Program-made: the position numbers and the translations under genes
Part shown: positions 1 to 8,289 of the stretch, piece by piece
Layout of the letters: every line of letters begins with the position of its first letter
Position numbering within the stretch: position 1 is the first letter of the stretch
The notes under the pieces: generated by a model
Databases searched by the model: none
What the model was told of the DNA's origin: nothing
Seen by the model: the letters and a program-made list of their open reading frames with translations, nothing else
Source of the DNA: Ileibacterium valens
GTDB lineage: Bacteria; Bacillota_I; Bacilli_A; Erysipelotrichales; Erysipelotrichaceae
NCBI RefSeq assembly: GCF_001945525.1
Contig: NZ_MPJW01000271.1
Location: 1-34,562 of the forward strand
Direction of reading: 5' to 3'
Length of the DNA stretch: 34,562 nucleotides

Positions 1-255
1 CGGGAGAACATGTCTTCAGATGCAGGACATGAGATTATGGTCAGCCGGAGCATTCAGGCGGAAGGAACCTTCGGAGATCTTAAAGAAAACTACAGATACA
101 GCCGATTGAGACGCCGGGGACTGGAAAACGTAAAATTTGAGGTGCTTATTGTGGCCATGGGACACAATATCAGAAAATTAAACAACAGAAATCGGATGAG
201 TTGCCCAGAACTCGAACGTTATGGAAAATTAAAGGAGCAGAAAAGCGAAATCTGA
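1..255 (+). CDS. IS1182-like transposase, C-terminal fragment (5' end outside window)
   Basis: The frame is open to the window edge, and the ATG at 10 is only an internal methionine. About 84 residues remain. They show the pattern typical of the end of an IS1182/IS4-type DDE transposase: RSIQAEGTFGDLKENY, where the E of QAEG is probably the last acidic residue of the DDE site, then R-R-G-x-E-N-V and a closing GHNIRKL. About 165 bases of non-coding tail separate the stop from the inverted repeat. The visible part has no frameshift, so the gene may be intact upstream. Seen: motifs and the open frame. Known: the DDE family pattern. Inferred: the exact family. Confidence 0.8.
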   Translation, partial: RENMSSDAGHEIMVSRSIQAEGTFGDLKENYRYSRLRRRGLENVKFEVLIVAMGHNIRKLNNRNRMSCPELERYGKLKEQKSEI

Positions 256-370
256 AAAAGATTATAAACAGTCTTTTTGAGTTTTGGCTCTTTTCAGTGC
301 GTTCAAAAATTGACTTGAGCGGAAAAACACATCATAAAACAGGATTGAATCAGATAAAAAGCATAGAAAA

Positions 371-420
371 AGAGGCTGTAAATCTCGCTGATGAAAAATC
401 AGTCGAAATTTAACAGCCCC
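371..420. terminator. Hairpin at the IS right end, probable terminator
   Basis: GGCTGTAAAT near 374-383 pairs with ATTTAACAGCC near 408-418, with one bulged base. Reading the minus strand, the hairpin is followed by CTCTTTTTCT, a fair T-run. It could therefore stop leftward transcripts from the lipoprotein gene that ends at 466. It lies inside the IS end, so it may chiefly insulate the element. Confidence 0.45.
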
Positions 421-465
421 TTGATTTTCGATTCGATTTTATATGTGTTATTTGATTTATTCTGA

Positions 466-1254
466 TTATTCAACGACAGTAACAGAAGTGATGTGTGGGT
501 TAGCTCCTTCATACCAGTAAAGGTAGCCTTCCATGTTGACCTTATCGCCAACTTTCAGATCTTTTACAGCTTTGTATACATCAGAGTCTTTGTCTCTGAG
601 GTAGGATTCAACGGTGAAGGTATACGTCTTGCCATCTTTGGAAGCATTGAAGTACAGGTCATCGCCTTCGCTTCCGGAACCATCATAATTATAAAGATAA
701 GCGGCATCCGATCCTTCTTCTGCTGGTACAATTTCCATTTCATTAAAAGCGACTTTCTGGTTCTGCGATTTGATCAGTTCATCTTCATTAGCCAGTTTAT
801 CTGTCACATCAACAACTGGAGCCACATAAGTTGGACCCTCGATGATTTCAACGTCTGCCCCATCGGCAACTTCAACTTCTCCTGACCATTCTGTTTTATA
901 GCCAGTGACTTTCACTTTAGTTCCTTCGACTAACTTGTCATAAAGATCCTGAGGAACATTGGCGTTATACACAAAGTAAGCGCCATCCGGATCAGCCAGA
1001 TACAGAGTGGCTTTATCTTCCCACCAGGACTGTTTATCCTGAACATAACCTTCTACAACCACTTCAGAATCAATCGGCGCATCGATATATTCCTGATAGG
1101 TCATCACGCCTTCAGATTTTGCGGCCGCATCCGCAGCGGTTGTTTCAGATGTATCAGTTGTATCTGCTTTTTTATCAGCATCCGAACTGCTCGAGCAGCC
1201 GGCAAATGCAAGTCCGGCACTTAAGAACAGTGCCGCCCAAATTTTCTTTTTCAT
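466..1254 (-). CDS. Lipoprotein with two predicted OB-fold domains
   Basis: The protein has 262 residues from the start chosen here. An ATG six bases upstream (1260) is in frame, but the Shine-Dalgarno GGGAG is one base from that codon and seven from this one. The N-terminus is a lipoprotein signal (KKK, hydrophobic stretch, lipobox AFAGC), then a Ser/Asp/Thr-rich linker. Two similar beta-rich segments follow, about residues 48-140 and 155-262. Each has a 'VVVEGYV' or 'VNMEGYL' strand and a 'KVKVTGY' or 'KVGDKV' turn, as in bacterial OB-fold lipoproteins. The protein should sit on the outer face of the membrane. It lies downstream of an ABC importer in the same direction, with a 127-base gap holding its own possible promoter, so a link to that transporter is only inferred. 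The ligand is unknown. Confidence 0.7.
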   Translation of the reverse strand: MKKKIWAALFLSAGLAFAGCSSSSDADKKADTTDTSETTAADAAAKSEGVMTYQEYIDAPIDSEVVVEGYVQDKQSWWEDKATLYLADPDGAYFVYNANVPQDLYDKLVEGTKVKVTGYKTEWSGEVEVADGADVEIIEGPTYVAPVVDVTDKLANEDELIKSQNQKVAFNEMEIVPAEEGSDAAYLYNYDGSGSEGDDLYFNASKDGKTYTFTVESYLRDKDSDVYKAVKDLKVGDKVNMEGYLYWYEGANPHITSVTVVE

Positions 1255-1318
1255 TTCCATTCTCCCTGACAGAATATCTGTCTGTTATGAACTTTTCAGG
1301 TTCATTGAATACTCATTC

Positions 1319-1324
1319 ATTATA
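1319..1324 (-). promoter_or_regulatory. Candidate -10 box for the OB-fold lipoprotein gene
   Basis: The minus strand reads a perfect TATAAT here, about 65 bases upstream of the chosen start. No good -35 box lies 16-18 bases upstream. It would allow transcription separate from the ABC operon. Confidence 0.35.
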
Positions 1325-1381
1325 CGGCAGCTTTTGTTTTGAATACAGACTGCCTGTGTTAATTCTCTTTTGATTTGTGCT

Positions 1382-3022
1382 TTAGCTCTGGGCTTTTTTC
1401 TGTTGAAGCTTCTGACGAATAAACACAATAATAATTCCAATCCAGACGATCGCCAGAATGGAAAGCAGCCAGATTGAAGAGGCCGGCATTTTTCCTAATG
1501 GCTTTTTCGATCCGGATGCCTGTGAGAGCTGGTCCAACCGATAAAGGGTATTGACCTTGGAATACAGATCCTGCAGATAGCTTTCATCAATTGTTTCCTT
1601 GCGCCTGGTCGATTTAACAACACTTTCAACCAGTTCTCCTGCCGCATTGCGAAGTGAAGCTGAACCGTTAAATACAGGCGTTACAAACGTGTCGTCAAGA
1701 TGATCCATCAGAAGTTTGGCGGCATCGATCTTTACTGAATAATGTTCATTATTATCAGTTCCTGATAAGGAAAGATATTCCTGATATTCAGAGGACTCAA
1801 GTACTTTATCTGTAACCGGAAGATAGCCTTCTGTTTTGGCGTATCCTAATTGAACTTCATTGGATAACAGATACTGCGCAAACAGCCAGGATGCTAAAAC
1901 TTCCTGCGGATTATCCTTGGAAAATAATGCAATTGACGGCCCCTGGGAAATCATTTCAATGTTTTCAACATCGACTTGTGGGACCGGACGAACAACAGTT
2001 TCAAAATCGGTTTTTGCTCCTTCACTGATATCGCTTAATGGAGCATTGGCGCCCATCCATGTCGCTCCTGCTGTAGAGTCTACGGCAAACAGCGTCTGTG
2101 AAGCATTCAGAAAGTTTGCGGGATAACCCGAAATTTTAAAGGTTGAAAAAGCGCCGGATTTTGCATGAGAGGCAATCTCCTCTAAATCCGCTGAGGTTGT
2201 ATCATTAAAAATTTCGATCTCGCCTTCATCGGTCGAGTAGCCAGCATCCTGCTGTTTCAACATCGTGATCAACATATTGTCCGTCGATTTATAAATAAAC
2301 GGGATCAGCACTTTTTGATTGTTTAAAGCATAGGTTCCATCCGGATTTTTCTTTGTGGCCGCTTCTGAAACTTCCCAGATCCACTCCCATGTGGGTACAT
2401 CGGGAACTTCATAGCCTAACTTTTCAACCAGAGTCTTATTGATGTAGAGGGCTTCGGTTGAACGCATGAATGGAAGGGCATACTGCTGATCCTGAATGAC
2501 TCCTTCATTTAAAAAGGCAGATACGATTTCCTCTTTTTTCGGACCATCAAATTTCAGTTCGCTTCCGCCCAGACCATAGGCCGGATCGTCCATCAGTTCA
2601 TCCATTGCAACGACTGTGTTGGCACCCTGTAAATAAGAAGCGATATGGTCCGGGTAAGTAATCGCAACATTTGGAGTGGTTCCGGTAGCGATATTGGTGA
2701 TGATGTCGTTATAAATCTTGCCGTAATCGGTATACAGCTTCAGATTCACATGGATGTTTGGATACATCTTTTCAAAGTCGGCGATCGCCTTCTTATAGAC
2801 ATCCGTCTGATTTTTATTCGTATCATTTTTTGCCCAGAAGGTGATTTCAACTGGTTTTGTTTCATCAAAAGCTTCAGGCATTTCAAAACTCGAAGACGTT
2901 TTGGCGCCATGACATCCGAACAGGAAGACCATGCAAAAAACGGACAGCAGAGCCGTAAGCATCTTTTTATTTTTAGCAGCAGCCAATCGAATTTTTTTGC
3001 GAAGTTGAATAAAAGGCATCAT
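1382..3022 (-). CDS. ABC importer substrate-binding lipoprotein with C-terminal membrane helix
   Basis: A 546-residue family 1 extracellular solute-binding protein, the capture subunit of the importer encoded just upstream. A basic N-terminus and hydrophobic stretch end in the lipobox FLFGC (Cys37), predicting lipid anchoring. The mature region has the family pattern (VEITFWAK, ALPFMRSTEALYINK, a W-rich hinge near residue 205). Unusually for the family, residues about 513-535 form a strong transmembrane helix followed by RQKLQQKK, so the protein may be anchored at both ends. The family is usually 400-450 residues. The ATG overlaps the upstream permease stop (ATGA), with GAGGAGG at good distance. 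The next codon is also ATG. The substrate cannot be read from sequence; the family carries oligosaccharides, polyols and glycerol-3-phosphate. Confidence 0.85.
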   Translation of the reverse strand: MMPFIQLRKKIRLAAAKNKKMLTALLSVFCMVFLFGCHGAKTSSSFEMPEAFDETKPVEITFWAKNDTNKNQTDVYKKAIADFEKMYPNIHVNLKLYTDYGKIYNDIITNIATGTTPNVAITYPDHIASYLQGANTVVAMDELMDDPAYGLGGSELKFDGPKKEEIVSAFLNEGVIQDQQYALPFMRSTEALYINKTLVEKLGYEVPDVPTWEWIWEVSEAATKKNPDGTYALNNQKVLIPFIYKSTDNMLITMLKQQDAGYSTDEGEIEIFNDTTSADLEEIASHAKSGAFSTFKISGYPANFLNASQTLFAVDSTAGATWMGANAPLSDISEGAKTDFETVVRPVPQVDVENIEMISQGPSIALFSKDNPQEVLASWLFAQYLLSNEVQLGYAKTEGYLPVTDKVLESSEYQEYLSLSGTDNNEHYSVKIDAAKLLMDHLDDTFVTPVFNGSASLRNAAGELVESVVKSTRRKETIDESYLQDLYSKVNTLYRLDQLSQASGSKKPLGKMPASSIWLLSILAIVWIGIIIVFIRQKLQQKKAQS

Positions 3023-3855
3023 CCTTTGGTTCCTCCTCTTACCACGCCGCTCATGATCTGCTTGCGGTAAACCAGAAATAATACGATCAACGGAATGGAA
3101 ATGACCACTACGGCAGCCATCATGGCCGGAATATTGGCTCGCCCAAATCCACTTTCACGAATTTCCTGAATTCCATTGGAAACCAGAAAGTACTTTGGAT
3201 CATCCGTAATCAGAGATGGCCAAATGTAAAGATTCCAGCATTCGATGACCTTTAAAATCGTAATGGTTACGACTGTTGGCATACAGATCGGAACCATGAC
3301 TTTCCATAAATAGCGCCAGTCACTGGTTCCATCGACTTTCGCAGCATAGTAAAGCGAATCCGGAATCTGCGCGAAATTTTCCCGGAGTAGATAAATATAG
3401 AAAACAGAAGTCACTGATGGAAGAATCAGTCCGGTAAAGGTATTTCGCAAATTCAGTTCGGTAATCGTCTGAAAGTTGGTAATGACTACCAGCTCTCCCG
3501 GAATCATCATCAACGCCAGAAACAGGGTAAACAGAATGTTTTTACCAGAAAACTGAAGTCTTGCAAACGCAAAGGCAGCCAGTATGGTCACAAAGATCAT
3601 CAAGGCGGTCGTGATCACCGTAAAGATGACGGTATTGATTAAGTAGCGGCCAAGATCGACAGCCGTAAAGGCTTCAATGTAGTTTTCAATGGTTGGCGAC
3701 AGCGTAAAAAATGTCGGCGTATATTCGGCGTTATAGGCTCCATATTCCTTCAGAGAAGTCAGAACCATCCAGTAAAACGGAAATAATACAATGATTGCCC
3801 ATAAGATCAGAAAGAACCAGGTCAGCGGCTTATGTTTTTTAAAGAATGTTTTCAT
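3019..3855 (-). CDS. ABC sugar-type permease, MalG/UgpE group
   Basis: A 278-residue inner-membrane permease with about six hydrophobic segments. The cytoplasmic EAA loop that docks on the ATPase is clear: YYAAKVDGTSDWRYLWKVMV, then P-I-C-M-P. The N-terminal KPLTWFFLILWAIIVLFPFYW segment (shown in part) is typical of the MalG subunit of CUT1 importers. The start has GGAG five bases upstream, and the gene follows the other permease by nine bases. Its stop overlaps the binding-protein start. It should form the heterodimeric channel with the 3865-4758 product. It resembles the UgpE group in general form, but that does not prove glycerol-3-phosphate transport. Confidence 0.92.
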   Translation of the reverse strand: MKTFFKKHKPLTWFFLILWAIIVLFPFYWMVLTSLKEYGAYNAEYTPTFFTLSPTIENYIEAFTAVDLGRYLINTVIFTVITTALMIFVTILAAFAFARLQFSGKNILFTLFLALMMIPGELVVITNFQTITELNLRNTFTGLILPSVTSVFYIYLLRENFAQIPDSLYYAAKVDGTSDWRYLWKVMVPICMPTVVTITILKVIECWNLYIWPSLITDDPKYFLVSNGIQEIRESGFGRANIPAMMAAVVVISIPLIVLFLVYRKQIMSGVVRGGTKG

Positions 3856-3864
3856 AAAAACTCC

Positions 3865-4758
3865 TTAGCTGTAGTGAACGTGCTTTTTGGAAACCATCAG
3901 ATTGATGACAGTGATTGTCAGCACGATCGCAAACAGAATGATGGCTGCTGCTGAAGCGTAGGAAGGATATCCCCCTCCGTCCCGATAAAGCATGTCAAAG
4001 ACGTATCCAACCATCGTATTCATCCCCGCCGAATTCAGATTGGTTCCAAATAAAGCCACTGCATCGGAGTAGGCTTTAAACGCGCCAATAAATCCGGTAA
4101 TAATCAGATAAAACACGGAAGGTGAAATCAGCGGCAGGGTGATTTTATAGAAAATACGCCAGGGTCTGGTTCCATCCACCTTGGCGGCTGAATAATAAAT
4201 CGGATTCACGCTGGCCAGAGCAGATGTCAGAATCAGAATCTTAAACGGCATAACGATCCAGATCGTATAGAAACAAAGCACAAACATCTTTGCCCAGTAT
4301 GGTCCTTCAATAAAATCAACTCCCTGTCCGCCAAACATATGGATCAGCATATTCACAAAACCTTCTGAATACGGTGTCTGCTTAAAAAGAACCATAAAGA
4401 CCATACCGACGGCCAGAGTATTGGTGACATAAGGCAAAAAGTAAATGGTCTGAAACAAGGAGCGGACCTTTTCAATCCGGGTTAAGGCAAAAGCAATCAG
4501 AAGGGCCAGTCCGGTTGATAAGGGGACCGTTACAATGACCAGTATGAATGTATTTAACAGGGCTCTTGAAAAATAGGGATCATGCAGGACGTAGTCATAG
4601 TTATATAAGCCCACTCCAAAAAAGCTCTGGCTTGCCGAGCTGTATCCTTCTTCGACTGAATAAACAAAAACGTCAATCAGCGGATAAATCATAAATACAG
4701 CAAGAAACAGGAAAGCCGGAAGCAGATACAGGAAGGCTTTCAGGTTTTGTTTTTCCAT
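3865..4758 (-). CDS. ABC sugar-type permease, MalF/UgpA group
   Basis: A 297-residue membrane permease with six predicted helices, starting KAFLYLLPAFLFLAVFMIYP, the usual first helix of the MalF/UgpA group. The EAA loop reads YYSAAKVDGTRPWRIFYKIT followed by LPLISPS. The start codon shares one base with the ATPase stop (TAATG), which points to coupled translation. It pairs with the second permease downstream. Nothing is truncated; length is normal for the family. Confidence 0.92.
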   Translation of the reverse strand: MEKQNLKAFLYLLPAFLFLAVFMIYPLIDVFVYSVEEGYSSASQSFFGVGLYNYDYVLHDPYFSRALLNTFILVIVTVPLSTGLALLIAFALTRIEKVRSLFQTIYFLPYVTNTLAVGMVFMVLFKQTPYSEGFVNMLIHMFGGQGVDFIEGPYWAKMFVLCFYTIWIVMPFKILILTSALASVNPIYYSAAKVDGTRPWRIFYKITLPLISPSVFYLIITGFIGAFKAYSDAVALFGTNLNSAGMNTMVGYVFDMLYRDGGGYPSYASAAAIILFAIVLTITVINLMVSKKHVHYS

Positions 4759-5876
4759 TATTCCTTCTCCATCCTTTTTAGATCCACTCGAATTCGTTTG
4801 CCGTCTTCTGGCTGAAACAGATAAACTTTATGGGGTTTGAGATCAAAGCGGACCTTGCCATGAGGAATATGTGTCCAGTCATCTGATGAGATGATGGCTC
4901 TGGCAATATCGTTTTTAAAAGCCGGATTCTTAAACAGAATGCTGATATCGCGTCCGCTCACTTCAGGACGAACCAGTTCATTTTCCATCCGTCCATTTTC
5001 ATCCAGAATGAATCCTTCCGGCCGAATCGCCACCACAACATCCTGATCCGGCAGCCCGCTGGCTTCAAGAACGGCATCCTCATTGATATACAGCTTCTGA
5101 TCTCTGATCGTGCCTTCAAAAATATTGATTGGCGGAGTACCCAAAAACTGAGCGACAAACTGATTGGCTGGATCATCATAGACTTTTTGCGGCGAGTCAA
5201 TCTGCTGCAGTTCGCCATCCTTCATCACAACGATCAGATCAGAGATACTCATGGCTTCATCCTGATCGTGGGTGACAAAGATCGTCGTAATTCCTGTTTC
5301 CTGTTGAATCCTGCGAATTTCTTCCCGCGTCTGCAGGCGAAGTCTTGCATCAAGGTTGCTGAGCGGTTCATCTAAAAGCAGGACTTTGGGCAGTTTGACC
5401 AAAGCGCGGGCAATCGCAACCCGCTGCTGCTGACCGCCAGAAAGTTCACTGGGTTTTCTTTCAAGCAACTCATCAATATGAACCAGTTTAGCCGCTTCTT
5501 CCACTCTTTTTCTCATTTCTTCTTTCGAAAGCCGATCTTTTCCTGTGAAGTTTTCCAGAGGGAAGCGAATATTTTCTTCAACGGTTAAATGCGGATACAG
5601 AGCATAGTTCTGAAAAACCATGCCCACGCCTCTTTCTTCCGGAGGCAGATTGGTTACATCCTTATCTCCAAACAGAACTTTTCCGCTTGTGGGCTTAAGC
5701 AGTCCGCTGATCATATTGAGCGTTGTACTCTTTCCGCATCCTGAAGGACCTAATAGTCCTACCAGTTTTCCATCCGGAATGGTGAAATTAAAATCATCCA
5801 CGGCGACAACTTCTTTTTTATTTTTTCTTCCTCGTCCCGGGAACTTTTTTGTCAGATTTTCTAAAACGATTTCCAT
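4758..5876 (-). CDS. ABC importer ATPase, MsmK/UgpC/MalK type
   Basis: A 372-residue CUT1-type ATPase and first gene of a four-gene operon. Walker A is GPSGCGKST, the Q-loop QNYALYPHLTV, the signature LSGGQQQRVAIARAL, Walker B VLLLDEPLSNLD and the switch VTHDQDEAMS. The nucleotide-binding domain covers about residues 1-240. The remainder is a TOBE-like beta domain with FLGTPPINIFEG at its start. Residues 17-24 carry a lysine/arginine-rich insertion (GRGRKNKKE) before the second strand. GGAAG lies seven bases before the ATG. Many Bacillota share one MsmK between several importers; here the ATPase is dedicated to its own operon. Confidence 0.95.
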   Translation of the reverse strand: MEIVLENLTKKFPGRGRKNKKEVVAVDDFNFTIPDGKLVGLLGPSGCGKSTTLNMISGLLKPTSGKVLFGDKDVTNLPPEERGVGMVFQNYALYPHLTVEENIRFPLENFTGKDRLSKEEMRKRVEEAAKLVHIDELLERKPSELSGGQQQRVAIARALVKLPKVLLLDEPLSNLDARLRLQTREEIRRIQQETGITTIFVTHDQDEAMSISDLIVVMKDGELQQIDSPQKVYDDPANQFVAQFLGTPPINIFEGTIRDQKLYINEDAVLEASGLPDQDVVVAIRPEGFILDENGRMENELVRPEVSGRDISILFKNPAFKNDIARAIISSDDWTHIPHGKVRFDLKPHKVYLFQPEDGKRIRVDLKRMEKE

Positions 5877-6267
5877 CGTCAGTCTTCCTTTCCTTTTGTA
5901 AATTAAAACTCTATCCTGTCAGCCTTCTGCTAAGACCTTTATCTTTCTTTTGGAACATAAGCAATCAAAGATATTTTCAGATCCCGGCAAAATGCTCAGT
6001 AATGACAGCTTTAATTATGAATCCTTGTTAAACAAAATATGTTTCGTTCATTTTCTCTTTTGCTTGAACTGGCTTTATGATCGGCTTTTATCTTTGTCAG
6101 TTAAATCCCTCTTAAAAAACGAAATTACTGGCAGGAGAAAATGAGTCCTTATGCTAAGGATACCAAACAGACAAAATGGTTAACAGTTCGAAGACTAGAG
6201 GCCATACGTTCTATTGACCAGTTCCTTATACATAACCAATTAGAAAGCGAATAACAGGGCGATCAAT
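5877..6267. other. Upstream region of the ABC operon; one possible tiny ORF
   Basis: This AT-rich stretch must hold the promoter of the leftward ABC operon. The only candidate seen is weak: CTGACA (6095-6100) with a poor -10 near 6074. No recognisable riboswitch or T-box core was found by eye. The one item of coding character is the short plus-strand ORF at 6141-6254. Confidence 0.5.
6141..6254 (+). CDS. Possible 37-residue small ORF, function unknown
   Basis: ATG at 6141 is preceded by GCAGGAGAAA, a good Shine-Dalgarno with short spacing, and the frame runs to TAA at 6252-6254. The peptide starts MSPYAKDTKQTKW, is basic and polar, and has a helix-prone middle (RRLEAIRSIDQF). It lies on the opposite strand to both neighbours. 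The hairpin at 6274-6305 could end its transcript as well. It resembles nothing I recognise and may be a remnant of a longer gene. No clear promoter was seen. Confidence 0.25.
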   Translation: MSPYAKDTKQTKWLTVRRLEAIRSIDQFLIHNQLESE

Positions 6268-6305
6268 AAAAAAGCGGGCAGATTCGATTAGTGTATTCTG
6301 CCCGC
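6268..6305 (-). terminator. Terminator of the dusB transcript
   Basis: GCGGGCAGA (6274-6282) pairs perfectly with TCTGCCCGC (6297-6305), followed on the minus strand by six T residues (6273-6268). It sits 16 bases beyond the dusB stop. It closes the large core cluster and separates it from the ABC operon. Confidence 0.9.
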
Positions 6306-6320
6306 CGGTTTTCATTCAAT

Positions 6321-7385
6321 CTAAAGTTCAGTTTTTTCGCCATCTGTATCCTTTGTTGATTCAGAGGCATTTAAGGTATGGTCTTTTGCATACTCTTCAC
6401 GCATCGTTTCCTGCATTCTTGAAGCTTCCATGAATTCTTCAATGATCGCTTCGAGCTCTTCAGGATGATTCAGCGAAGAGACTCTGGCTTTAAAAGCACG
6501 GCTGGCTGGAAGACCTTTAAAATACCAGCTGGCCAGGCCGCGCATCTGAGCCATCGCATTCTTTTCTCCAGCATCTTCAATCAGAAGATTCATATGCTTT
6601 CTTAAAGCATTCATTCGCATTTCCAAAGTGAATTCATGCTTCTGACCTGTAAAGTAATCGGCGCATTCCTGAATCAGGAATGGATTTCCAACGATGCCCC
6701 GTCCAATCATCACCGCATCACATCCGGTCTGTTCCATCATAGCTTTCATATCTTCAACGCTGTGAATGTCTCCATTGCCAATCACAGGAATCGATACCGC
6801 TTCCTTGACCTTTTTAATCCAGGACCAGTCAGCCTTTCCTTCATACATCTGCGTTTTCGTCCGGCCATGAACCGCCACTGCACTTGCCCCAGCCTGCTCG
6901 GCTGCTCTGGCGAGCTCAACGCAGTTGATGTGATCCTCATCAAAACCAGTCCTCATTTTTACAGTTACCGGTTTTTTGACTGCATTCACAACCGCTTCGA
7001 TCAGTTTTTTTGCATAGTCGACATCTTTCATCAGATAACTTCCGGCTTTTGCCTTGATGACTTTGGTCACCGGGCAGCCCATATTGATGTCGATGATATC
7101 GCACTCAGTCTGCTGATCCAGATATTTTGCGGCATAGACGACCGATTCAATGTCGTGTCCAAAAACCTGAAAGGACACGGGATGTTCATTTTCGGAAGTC
7201 CTGCACATATTCTCAGTTCGATTCGAGCCATAAAAAAGGGCTTTGTCTGAAACCATTTCGTTGCAGACAAGCCCAGCTCCAAAGTCCTTGGCAACCGCCC
7301 GAAAAGCCCGGGTCGATATACCAGCCATCGGAGCGACTATGACAGGAATCTTAATCTCGACGTCCCGAATCCACACTGTCTTCAA
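6321..7385 (-). CDS. dusB: tRNA-dihydrouridine synthase, DusB type
   Basis: A 354-residue flavoenzyme that reduces uridine to dihydrouridine in tRNA D-loops with NADPH and FMN. The FMN barrel begins with [15 protein letters not shown]. The catalytic Cys104 is in NMGCPV, followed by the conserved [23 protein letters not shown] and GNGDI bind phosphate, and [10 protein letters not shown] is the family end motif. The last ~30 residues are a hydrophilic tail. The start is not ATG: the frame opens with TTG at 7385, with AAAGGA almost touching it; GTG at 7376 lies about 11 bases from the same site and is the alternative (351 residues). The gene overlaps the hslO 3' end by about 35 bases, so translation is probably coupled. 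hslO-dus neighbourhood is known from Bacillus. Confidence 0.92.
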   Translation of the reverse strand: MKTVWIRDVEIKIPVIVAPMAGISTRAFRAVAKDFGAGLVCNEMVSDKALFYGSNRTENMCRTSENEHPVSFQVFGHDIESVVYAAKYLDQQTECDIIDINMGCPVTKVIKAKAGSYLMKDVDYAKKLIEAVVNAVKKPVTVKMRTGFDEDHINCVELARAAEQAGASAVAVHGRTKTQMYEGKADWSWIKKVKEAVSIPVIGNGDIHSVEDMKAMMEQTGCDAVMIGRGIVGNPFLIQECADYFTGQKHEFTLEMRMNALRKHMNLLIEDAGEKNAMAQMRGLASWYFKGLPASRAFKARVSSLNHPEELEAIIEEFMEASRMQETMREEYAKDHTLNASESTKDTDGEKTEL

Positions 7386-8289
7386 GTTCCTTTGTCTCAG
7401 CCAGGTTTTTCAGGTTTTCATCCAGAATCTTCTGAAGTTCTTCTTCAGAAAATTGATAGGTTGTATTGCAGAAGTTGCAGGTCACTTCAGCCCCATGATC
7501 TTCATCAATCATTTCCTGCAGTTCACCTGGAGCAATAGAGGATAAAACACGTTCTGTTTTTTCTTTTGAGCACGGACACGAGAAGGCTACATCCTGTACT
7601 GAAAGAACATTGGCATCTTCAAACATGTCTTTGGCAAGAGCGCTCAGATCGCTGTCGTCATATTCTTCCATGATGGTTGACATCGGTTTTAAACCGGAAA
7701 GAACATGTTCACAAATTGAAATGTCCGTATCTGTCGCATCCGGCATCATCTGAAGCACCATGGCACCAGCTGCTTTTACCTGTCCGCCTGGTTCAACTTT
7801 GACACCGACAGAAACAGCGGTTGGAGTCTGTTCTGATAAAGTGAAGTAATAAGCGAAATCCTCTCCGATTTCACCACTCTGCAAAGCAACGGTACCTGAC
7901 CAGTTATCTTCCATATGCAGATCTTTGGTCACAGTTAATGTCCCCGCATTGCCGACAATCGCACCTACATTAAGATGCCCATTGTTTAATGAATCGGCTT
8001 CGGCAAGCGGATTGGATACAAATCCGCGGACATCACCATTGGGGTAAGCATCGACGACAATCTGTCCAAGCGGACCGCCGCCGTTAATGTTAATGGTAAG
8101 CATCTCATGGGAATCTTTGAGCATGGCTCCCATGATTGAAGCCACACTGAGCACACGGCCTAATGCGGCTGTTGGGGTTGGGTTCAGATCAAAACGGTTT
8201 CTGGCCTCTTCGACCAGATCTGTAGAACGAACCAGATATAAACGAACTCTGCCTTCAAGAGCCAGAGCTTTAACGAGCTGATCTTTCAC
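7351..8289 (-). CDS. hslO: Redox-regulated chaperone Hsp33
   Basis: A 312-residue cytoplasmic holdase activated by oxidation. The four zinc-binding cysteines are Cys238-x-Cys240 and Cys271-x2-Cys274 near the C-terminus, as in the family; a short acidic tail follows. The longest frame starts at 8316, but I choose GTG at 8289. GGAG lies eight bases upstream of it, and the resulting start, [16 protein letters not shown], matches the usual Hsp33 N-terminus. The start lies inside the 3' end of the acetyltransferase gene (20-base overlap). In Bacillus hslO follows ftsH, sometimes with coaX between; here an acetyltransferase takes that place. Confidence 0.93.
   Translation of the reverse strand: MKDQLVKALALEGRVRLYLVRSTDLVEEARNRFDLNPTPTAALGRVLSVASIMGAMLKDSHEMLTININGGGPLGQIVVDAYPNGDVRGFVSNPLAEADSLNNGHLNVGAIVGNAGTLTVTKDLHMEDNWSGTVALQSGEIGEDFAYYFTLSEQTPTAVSVGVKVEPGGQVKAAGAMVLQMMPDATDTDISICEHVLSGLKPMSTIMEEYDDSDLSALAKDMFEDANVLSVQDVAFSCPCSKEKTERVLSSIAPGELQEMIDEDHGAEVTCNFCNTTYQFSEEELQKILDENLKNLAETKELEDSVDSGRRD

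Larger units (their letters stand above)
1..422 (+). mobile_element. 3' end of an IS1182-like insertion sequence (left edge, truncated by window)
   Basis: The segment contains the end of a transposase frame (stop at 253-255) and a non-coding tail. It ends at about 420-422 in a terminal repeat whose reverse complement begins AAGGGGCTGTTAAATTTC. The same 18 bases occur in direct sense at 34437-34454, where a second element begins, so this is most simply the right inverted repeat. The rest of the element lies outside the window, so the family is judged from the C-terminal transposase residues only, and no target duplication can be checked. Confidence 0.8.

Noticed and set aside
201-413. Open frame of 70 codons after the transposase
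   Set aside because: It overlaps the transposase end in another frame, lies in the IS tail and includes the terminal repeat; no ribosome site or family features.
493-885. 130-codon plus-strand frame inside the OB-fold lipoprotein gene
   Set aside because: It is antisense to a clear lipoprotein gene and has no ribosome site; composition is that of a reverse frame.
5877-6267. Riboswitch or T-box in the ABC operon leader
   Set aside because: The leader is long enough, but no T-box motif, anti-terminator pair or known aptamer core was recognised.
6636-7250. 204-codon plus-strand frame opposite dusB
   Set aside because: It is fully antisense to a gene with intact catalytic motifs, rich in His/Phe/Cys as expected for a shadow frame.
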